A stretch of DNA of 5,804 nucleotides from Moraxellaceae bacterium (GTDB taxonomy: Bacteria; Pseudomonadota; Gammaproteobacteria; Pseudomonadales; Moraxellaceae). Positions 1-4,382 of the stretch are shown piece after piece. The stretch spans positions 1 through 5,804 of the forward strand of contig JASLCO010000387.1 in assembly GCA_030146505.1 (NCBI GenBank). Direction: 5' to 3'. Made by a program: the position numbers and the translations under genes. Every line of letters starts with the position of its first letter. The first letter of the stretch is position 1. Below the pieces are notes generated by a model, which saw nothing but the letters and a program-made list of their open reading frames with translations, had not been told where the DNA came from and ran no database searches.

Positions 1-215
1 TAAAAGGCAAAGCCTTTTTCATAAGCCATGCGTACAAAACCGGTGATGAGCACGGCGCCGGCCGAGATGCCATAAATGGCGTCCACAATGCCTATGCGCC
101 TGGCGGTAGCCGCATCCAGTTGCGGGCGGAAAAGCAGATGCTCCACCACCAGGGTGCTGAACAGGATGAAAACGGCGAGATAGTGCAGCCAGGCCCAGAA
201 CACATTGGCGCTCAT
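1..215 (-). CDS. DUF2214 family small integral membrane protein (partial)
   Basis: The gene reads leftward from an ATG at 215-213 and leaves the window after 71 codons, so only the N-terminal part is visible. The translation begins MSANVFWAWLHYLAVFILF and continues through STLVVEHLLF, a charged RPQLDAATARR stretch, and a second hydrophobic segment (IVDAIYGISAGAVLITGFV) ending in RMAYEKGFAF. An N-terminal membrane helix with LHYLAVF, a VVEHLLFRP motif and a second helix with D-x-x-Y-G-x-x-A-G followed by GFVR and EKG match what I recall of DUF2214 (COG3556), predicted four-helix inner-membrane proteins of about 150 residues with no established function. Upstream of the ATG there is only a weak GGGA ribosome binding site. 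It lies 87 bp downstream of the HopJ-family gene on the same strand, so cotranscription is plausible. No terminator is visible between them. Family assignment is from recalled motifs, not a search. Confidence 0.82.
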   Translation of the reverse strand, partial: MSANVFWAWLHYLAVFILFSTLVVEHLLFRPQLDAATARRIGIVDAIYGISAGAVLITGFVRMAYEKGFAF

Positions 216-302
216 ATGCTAATTCCCATGTTGTGATGCTGCCTTGCCGGGCGTGGCCTCATTGCTGCGCCCTTCTGCCTCTGTCTTATAAGCTGCGTTG
301 GC

Positions 303-659
303 TCAATCTTCCTTGGGTACAAGAGCCTCGCCGTCGAAACGGATGCCGGTCCAGCCTTCGCGCAGGAAGGTGCGGATATTGCCGTGGTCCGTACCCTGCG
401 GATTCTTCAGCACATCATCGCGGTAGAAACGCCCGAAAAGCTGCACGGTATCGGCTTCGGAAAGGCCTTTGATTTTTGCCAGGGCAAACAGGCGGCAGGA
501 GCCTTCATTCTTGCCGGCTTCATTGATCACGGCATCAGCACCGTGGCCATTACTGAAGCGGGTGGGAGTGTATTCATAGTGATCATTCACGTAGGCGATC
601 ACATCTTCAAAATCGGCTTCGCCCTTCTTCAGGCGTTCCAGCAGGTTCCGGAAAATCAC
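303..659 (-). CDS. HopJ type III effector family protein
   Basis: A 118-residue protein starting at GTG (659-657) and ending with TGA (305-303). The start is fixed by a strong AGGAGA ribosome binding site six bases upstream. It has an N-terminal helical part (residues 1-30, LLERLKKGEADFEDVIAYV), then NDHYEYTPTRFSNG, a NEAGKNEGSCRLFALAKIKG core, and LFGRFYRDDVLKNPQGTDHGNIRTFL towards the C-terminus. The Y-x-x-x-P-T-x-F-x-N-G, NEAGxNxGSC and NPxGTDHxNIR signatures and the length are those of the HopJ family (PF08888). The family is named after a Pseudomonas syringae type III effector, but it is widespread in free-living proteobacteria. It is predicted to be cytoplasmic and its biochemical role is unknown. 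Nothing nearby suggests a secretion system, so a housekeeping or stress role is at least as likely. The DUF2214 gene follows on the same strand. Confidence 0.9.
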   Translation of the reverse strand: MIFRNLLERLKKGEADFEDVIAYVNDHYEYTPTRFSNGHGADAVINEAGKNEGSCRLFALAKIKGLSEADTVQLFGRFYRDDVLKNPQGTDHGNIRTFLREGWTGIRFDGEALVPKED

Positions 660-665
660 GGATTT
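660..665 (-). other. Spacer between the HopJ gene start and its ribosome binding site
   Basis: On the minus strand AGGAGA (671-666) is followed by these six bases and then GTG. This decides the GTG start of the HopJ-family gene: no ATG in the same frame nearby has a comparable site. Confidence 0.6.
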
Positions 666-775
666 CTCCTTGTCTTTTTGGCGTGCCCTGCCGCATGGGA
701 TTCATTACGCAGGACAGGACGGGTGGGTGGTTGGCCAGCGTAATGGCGGGATGCGCCGATACATATATCTGACAT

Positions 776-800
776 AAACGCCGGTTAGGTTACGGCGTTT
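776..800. other. Perfect inverted repeat (8-bp stem, 9-base loop) in the divergent gap
   Basis: AAACGCCG (776-783) pairs exactly with CGGCGTTT (793-800) across the loop GTTAGGTTA, which is itself a GTTA-G-GTTA direct repeat. Read on the plus strand it ends in four T residues and lies 28 bases before the lipoprotein ATG. Read on the minus strand it ends in three T residues and lies well upstream of the HopJ gene. It could be an operator, a leader hairpin of the lipoprotein mRNA, or a weak terminator. An AT-rich stretch just before it (761-778) is the most promoter-like part of the gap, but I see no convincing pair of -35 and -10 boxes on either strand. Confidence 0.6.
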
Positions 801-828
801 TCAATTCCTGTCCACCTGGAATCAGACC

Positions 829-3657
829 ATGAAACCATCGCGTACCTGCCGCTTGCTCGTTCCCGTGAGCATGCTGGCCCTTGCCCTTGGCGCCTGCAAC
901 AGCAGTTCGTCCTCCACATCCGCGACAGGCAATGTGCCGGCGCTTTCCTTCAGGTCGGCAGCCAGCAGCTACGAGCTGGACAATTATTACCAGACGGGCG
1001 CTTACGCGCTGGAAGTCGGCTCCGGCAACAATCTGTTGTCTTCCGAAGCCTCCGGTGTGACTTACAACCAGAGCACCGGCACTCTCTTCGTCATTGGTGA
1101 TGGCGGCACATCCATCGTGGAGGTCGACAAGACCGGCGTGAAAAAAGGCTCCATGGTGCTGTCGGCCGGCGCCTTTGAAGACACCGAAGGCATTTCCTGG
1201 GTCAGCGGCAACCGGTTCGTGCTGGTGGAAGAACGCTTGCGCCAGGTTGACCAGTTCACCTATGCCGCCGGAACCACGCTGGATGCCGCCGGTGCCAAGA
1301 TCGTCAAGATGGGCCCGACCATAGGCAATATTGGTCTGGAAGGCGTCAGCTACGATCCGAAGACGACGGGCTACATTTTCGTCAAGCAGATGGACCCGCA
1401 GGGGATTTTCCAGTCAGCCGTTGATTTTGCCGGCCTCACGGCGTCGAACCCTGCCACGACGGCAGCGGAATCGACCAATCTCTTTGATCCCGCCCTGCTT
1501 GACCTGCCGTCGAAATCCATCAACGACGTATTTGCGCTGTCCAACATCCTTGACGCGACAGCGCCTGACTATGACAGCCTGCTGATCGACGATGCTTCTG
1601 ACGGCAGGATCGTCAAGGTTGACCGTGCCGGCAATATCCAGAGCACGCTCGCCATGAGCCGGTCCGCCCAGAACGAAGGCGTGACCATGGACACGGACGG
1701 CAATATCTACACCGTGGGCGAAAAGGGTGACGGCACCGGCCATCCCGGCATGACGGTTTTCGCGCCCACCAAGGACAAGACTGCAGTCGGCGCCGGCAGC
1801 AATCTTTACCTGACGTTTGCAGACAATGTAACGGCCGGCGGTGGCAGCATCACCCTCAAGAACGACAAGGGCGACGTGCGCACGATTCCCGCCAATGACG
1901 CGCAGGTGACGATCAGCGGCAAGGTCGTGAAGATCAATCCCGCCTGGGACATGGCACCTGGCACGACCTACAGCATCACTTACGATGCCGGTGCTTTCTC
2001 CGGTGTTGAGGCTCTCGCCGATACATCCGCGCTGTCCTTCAAGATCGTGGGTTCCATCGATACCACGGCCCCTGTGCTCAGCAGTTCCGCGCCGGTTGAC
2101 GATGCCAGCAATATCGGCGTGGCGACTCCCATCACGCTGGATTTCAGCGAGACGGTGCGTGCCGGTACGGGCTTCATCGTGCTGGAAAGTGCCGGCGACA
2201 CGCGCAACATCGACATCACCGACACGACACAGCTTGCCTTCAGCGGCTCCACGATCACCATCACGCCTGCTACGCCGCTGCAGAATGGCACGGCCTATGA
2301 CGTGAAGATCGCCGCCGGTGTCATCACCGACACCTCGTTCAATGCCTTTGCCGGAATCAGCTCGGCCACGGAGCTCAATTTCACCACTGTTCCGCTGGTG
2401 GTTGCCGCGCCGACTGTTTTGATCAGCGAAGTGAACTCGAACGAAAACTCCGATGGTGGCGCCGATTTCTTCGAACTCTACAACTATGGCACGGTGGATA
2501 TGGACATTTCCGGCTGGAAGTGGAGTGACAACCATGCTACGGCCACGGATGCCAACAATTATGAAGTCTTCCCTTCCAACACGGTGATTCCGGCAGGCGC
2601 AAGCCTGGTGGTAACCAATGGCACGGCGGTTGATGATGCTGCGACTTTCAAGGCGGCCTGGGGGCTGGATGTGACCACGGCAGTGCTCAGCATGGGCAGC
2701 CATGGCATAGGCCTGGGCAAGGCCGATGCCGTCATCCTGTTCGGCTCTGACGGCAAGGTGGTGACGGCATTGAACTACGGCCCGGATATTCCCGACGCGA
2801 CGCAGGGCGATGGCTCCAAGGTGGCTGTCCCGACTTCGCCGGCTGCCAGTGGCGTGGGCTTTGTCGCGAACAGCCATGCCGGTGCCGCCTTTGGGGGAAG
2901 CAACAGCACCTCGGCCGTGTGGGATGGTGTTTCCACCACGACGCCGGCCTACCAGGCCGCCATACCGGGTGACAAGCTGGGTTCCGTCAATACGCCGGGC
3001 AATGCGGCCGACATCGGTTCGCCCGGCACGACGGTCGTCATGCCGACGGTGCTGATCAGCGAAGTGAACTCGAACGAAAACTCGGCCAATGCCGCTGATT
3101 TCTTCGAGCTCTACAACTACGGCGCGGCAGATGTGGACATTTCCGGCTGGAAGTGGAGCGACAATAACGCCACGGCCACCAACAGCGCCAAGTACGAAGC
3201 CTTCCCTGCCAATACGGTGATTCCGGCCGGCAAGCGACTGGTTGTGATCAATGATGCGGATGTAGCGACCTTCAAGGCGGCCTGGGGCCTGGATGCCGGC
3301 ACCACTGTCCTGCTCATGAACGGCAACGGGATAGGCCTGGGCAAGGGCGACGCGGTTGTGCTCTTCGGTGCCAATGGCAAGGTGGTGGCCGCCCTGAACT
3401 ATCAGGGCTCCAGTCTCACAGCAACCCAGGGAGATGGCAGTACGACTGCTGTCCCGGCGTCGACAAAGTCTGATGGCACTTTCACGGCGGGCAGTAACCA
3501 TGCCGGTGTCGAGTTCGGTGGAACCGCGTCCACCTCGGTGGTATGGGATGGCATTTCCACCGCTGCACCAACCTACAAGGCTGCTGCAATCGGTGATGCG
3601 CTGTTTTCCTTCGCCGCACCGGGCAACGCCGCCGACATCGGCTCGCCCGGCAAGTAA
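829..3657 (+). CDS. Multidomain outer-membrane lipoprotein: SdiA-regulated propeller, two Ig-like domains, two lamin-tail units
   Basis: A 942-residue protein with a lipoprotein signal peptide: a basic start (KPSRTCR), a hydrophobic core and the lipobox LGAC with Cys23. Asn24 at +2 does not signal inner-membrane retention, so an outer-membrane lipoprotein is expected. A Ser-rich linker follows (24-35). Residues about 50-310 resemble SdiA-regulated/YjiK-like beta-propellers, with recurring blade motifs EASGVTYN (73-80), EDTEGISW (117-124), LEGVSYD (170-176) and NEGVTMD (282-288). Two Ig-like domains of the Big_5 type follow (about 311-408 and 411-521); the second opens with the usual DTTAPVL...P..D.....V. 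Two lamin-tail (LTD) units occupy 528-738 and 739-942. Each contains LISEVNSNENS, ADFFELYNYG, DISGWKWSD, TVIPAG and TFKAAWGLD, and ends in PGNAADIGSPG. The protein stops at the end of the second unit with no membrane anchor or sorting tail. The ATG has only a weak GGA site eight bases upstream, but the signal peptide supports it. A surface binding or adhesion role is inferred; I see no catalytic motif. An esterase-like phytase propeller is an alternative for the N-terminal domain. Confidence 0.93.
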   Translation: MKPSRTCRLLVPVSMLALALGACNSSSSSTSATGNVPALSFRSAASSYELDNYYQTGAYALEVGSGNNLLSSEASGVTYNQSTGTLFVIGDGGTSIVEVDKTGVKKGSMVLSAGAFEDTEGISWVSGNRFVLVEERLRQVDQFTYAAGTTLDAAGAKIVKMGPTIGNIGLEGVSYDPKTTGYIFVKQMDPQGIFQSAVDFAGLTASNPATTAAESTNLFDPALLDLPSKSINDVFALSNILDATAPDYDSLLIDDASDGRIVKVDRAGNIQSTLAMSRSAQNEGVTMDTDGNIYTVGEKGDGTGHPGMTVFAPTKDKTAVGAGSNLYLTFADNVTAGGGSITLKNDKGDVRTIPANDAQVTISGKVVKINPAWDMAPGTTYSITYDAGAFSGVEALADTSALSFKIVGSIDTTAPVLSSSAPVDDASNIGVATPITLDFSETVRAGTGFIVLESAGDTRNIDITDTTQLAFSGSTITITPATPLQNGTAYDVKIAAGVITDTSFNAFAGISSATELNFTTVPLVVAAPTVLISEVNSNENSDGGADFFELYNYGTVDMDISGWKWSDNHATATDANNYEVFPSNTVIPAGASLVVTNGTAVDDAATFKAAWGLDVTTAVLSMGSHGIGLGKADAVILFGSDGKVVTALNYGPDIPDATQGDGSKVAVPTSPAASGVGFVANSHAGAAFGGSNSTSAVWDGVSTTTPAYQAAIPGDKLGSVNTPGNAADIGSPGTTVVMPTVLISEVNSNENSANAADFFELYNYGAADVDISGWKWSDNNATATNSAKYEAFPANTVIPAGKRLVVINDADVATFKAAWGLDAGTTVLLMNGNGIGLGKGDAVVLFGANGKVVAALNYQGSSLTATQGDGSTTAVPASTKSDGTFTAGSNHAGVEFGGTASTSVVWDGISTAAPTYKAAAIGDALFSFAAPGNAADIGSPGK
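2410..3042 (+). repeat. Tandem repeat unit 1 inside the lipoprotein gene (LTD unit 1)
   Basis: This is the first of two in-frame copies coding for the lamin-tail domain and its C-terminal extension (residues 528-738). It is aligned with the second copy at an offset of 633 bases. The bases 2420-2450 are identical to 3053-3083, and 2501-2525 are identical to 3134-3158. The copy ends in the codons for PGNAADIGSPG followed by a short linker. Confidence 0.9.
3043..3654 (+). repeat. Tandem repeat unit 2 inside the lipoprotein gene (LTD unit 2)
   Basis: This is the second in-frame copy, residues 739-942, running to the last sense codon. The offset to unit 1 falls from 633 bases at the start to 624 at the shared C-terminal motif, so indels of whole codons have accumulated; for example, the segment before TFKAAWGLD is shorter here. 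Most differences are at third codon positions or in loops, as expected of a duplication kept under selection. Confidence 0.88.
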
Positions 3658-3678
3658 GCCGTTGCAAGACTGGAAAAC

Positions 3679-3704
3679 AAAAAGGGCCGAAAGGCCCTTT
3701 TTTT
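3679..3704 (+). terminator. Strong intrinsic terminator of the lipoprotein gene
   Basis: AAAGGGCC (3681-3688) pairs with GGCCCTTT (3693-3700) around a GAAA tetraloop, followed by T residues to 3704 (seven in a row from 3698). With the preceding A residues the stem can extend to 10 bp. It starts 22 bases after the TAA stop. The run of A residues before the stem means the hairpin could also act, more weakly, on minus-strand transcripts. Confidence 0.95.
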
Positions 3705-3742
3705 ATGGAAGTTACAGACATGATTCTCTTGCGCTCTTGCGT

Positions 3743-3823
3743 CGTCGTTCCGGTGTAGTCCGGAACCCATGATGCTGTGAGAAGGTCACCGTTGTATGGA
3801 TCCCGGCTTGCGCCGGGATGACG
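3743..3823. repeat. Composite palindromic intergenic repeat: two inverted 28-bp units
   Basis: The left unit (3743-3770) is a hairpin: GTTCCGG (3747-3753) pairs with CCGGAAC (3760-3766). The right unit (3796-3823) is a hairpin: ATCCCGGC (3800-3807) pairs with GCCGGGAT (3812-3819) over the loop TTGC. The reverse complement of the right unit matches the left unit at 20 of 28 positions, both running from CGTC to CCAT, so the pair forms a larger inverted repeat around a 25-base spacer. Elements of the form CGTCATCCCGG...CCGGGATCCA are familiar as dispersed extragenic repeats in many proteobacteria. It lies just after the lipoprotein terminator, the typical position for a REP/BIME-like element. 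No target-site duplication is visible at its ends. Confidence 0.8.
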
Positions 3824-3951
3824 AAAATCCTTCGAAGTGCATCAAGTCCATAAATATTTTTTCCGGATGAGTCAGCCGATGCAGCTGCGAATTCATTCGT
3901 ACAAGAGCCGGCGAAGATGAAAACGGAAAAGCCGTACGTATGAGTTCGTAC
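3824..3951. other. Intergenic stretch without a recognised feature
   Basis: I find no gene, promoter pair or terminator here. It contains an A+T-rich patch around 3850-3862, and the heptamer TTCGTAC occurs twice (3896-3902 and 3945-3951) with the palindrome CGTACG between them. I attach no function to these. Confidence 0.4.
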
Positions 3952-4227
3952 CTACATCAAGTGGTGCATGGTACGCGCCTGCCGGCGCAATTCTTCTTCA
4001 ATGGTATGCAGCAGCTTCACGGTCTGGTTGACCGTATCGGCTTCGCCCCGGTCATCCAGTTCACGCTGCATGGCTTCAAGCTGCAGTATCTGTTTGTGCA
4101 GGCTCTTGGGGTCGACATTCCTGAGAACGATGGTGTTGGCAAGCATGGCGGGCTCCATTGTGCTGGTCAGCATGACGTGGCGATCACGCGTTGTCTGTAT
4201 GCCCCCGGTCAGAAGGGGCTGACCCAT
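3952..4227 (-). CDS. Possible small helical protein of unknown function
   Basis: An open frame of up to 91 codons (ATG at 4227-4225, TAG at 3954-3952). I do not recognise a family. The C-terminal two thirds read as a credible soluble helical protein: NTIVLRNVDPKSLHKQILQL followed by EAMQRELDDRGEADTVNQTV and KLLHTIEEELRRQARTMHHL, rich in E, R, Q and L with heptad-like spacing, so a short coiled coil is possible. The first 27 residues look less protein-like and the upstream ATG lacks a ribosome binding site. An internal ATG at 4146-4144 has GGAG six bases upstream and would give a 64-residue protein; I consider that start at least as likely. The plus-strand frame across the same region (3940-4236) has neither a ribosome binding site nor a plausible protein composition. 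Whether it is expressed is uncertain. Confidence 0.45.
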   Translation of the reverse strand: MGQPLLTGGIQTTRDRHVMLTSTMEPAMLANTIVLRNVDPKSLHKQILQLEAMQRELDDRGEADTVNQTVKLLHTIEEELRRQARTMHHLM

Positions 4228-4238
4228 CCGGTATAGGC

Positions 4239-4255
4239 CAGAGAATTCTTCTCTG
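4239..4255. other. Short inverted repeat upstream of the small minus-strand frame
   Basis: CAGAGAA (4239-4245) pairs with TTCTCTG (4249-4255) across three bases. It lies 11 bases upstream of the longest possible start of the small minus-strand frame. There is no T run on either strand, so it is not an intrinsic terminator. It may be chance or an operator-like site. Confidence 0.35.
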
Positions 4256-4325
4256 CCAGCCGGCCAGGCAAGGAAGTGCCGGAGAGGCTGTCTGTCTGCT
4301 GGCCAAGCCGGGTATCTTCAGTGGT

Positions 4326-4353
4326 TTGAAGTCAGGCATGCAGTCTGTATAAG
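4326..4353 (+). promoter_or_regulatory. Putative sigma70-type promoter for the spermidine-synthase-like gene
   Basis: TTGAAG (4326-4331, four of six consensus bases) and TATAAG (4348-4353, five of six) are separated by 16 bases. Transcription would start near 4360, giving a leader of roughly 23-29 bases before the start codon. This is a sequence match only. Confidence 0.5.
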
Positions 4354-4374
4354 AGTCGATTTTCGGTATTTGAA
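4347..4374 (-). promoter_or_regulatory. Putative divergent promoter overlapping the plus-strand one
   Basis: On the minus strand TTCAAA (4374-4369) and TTATAC (4352-4347) are 16 bases apart. If used, it would transcribe towards the small minus-strand frame. Its -10 box overlaps the plus-strand -10 box, so the two could not be occupied by polymerase at once. This is weaker than the plus-strand match because the target gene is uncertain. Confidence 0.3.
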
Positions 4375-4382
4375 GCAAGGAA

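Noticed and set aside
303..659. Type III secretion effector, hence a pathogenicity locus
   Set aside because: The family name comes from one plant pathogen. No secretion, chaperone or other effector genes are present, and the family is widespread in free-living bacteria.
384..743. Plus-strand open frame of 119 codons
   Set aside because: It is antisense to the HopJ-family gene, which has clear family motifs and a strong ribosome binding site.
1414..3501. Long open frame of 695 codons on the minus strand
   Set aside because: It lies antisense to the lipoprotein gene in GC-rich sequence, where long shadow frames are common. Its translation is rich in R, G and H with no recognisable domain, while the plus-strand frame has a signal peptide and clear domains.
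2410..3654. Lamin-tail domains as evidence of eukaryotic origin
   Set aside because: Lamin-tail domains are common in secreted bacterial proteins. The lipobox, bacterial Ig-like domains and intrinsic terminator show a bacterial gene.
3743..3823. Miniature transposon (MITE) with terminal inverted repeats
   Set aside because: The ends are inverted, but I see no flanking target-site duplication, and each end is itself a hairpin, which fits a REP/BIME-like pair better.
3940..4236. Plus-strand open frame of 98 codons
   Set aside because: It has no ribosome binding site, and its translation is less protein-like than the minus-strand frame across the same bases.
4262..4304. Inverted repeat GGCCAG (4262-4267) and CTGGCC (4299-4304)
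   Set aside because: It is six bases with a 31-base loop in GC-rich sequence and no T run, so chance is the simplest explanation.
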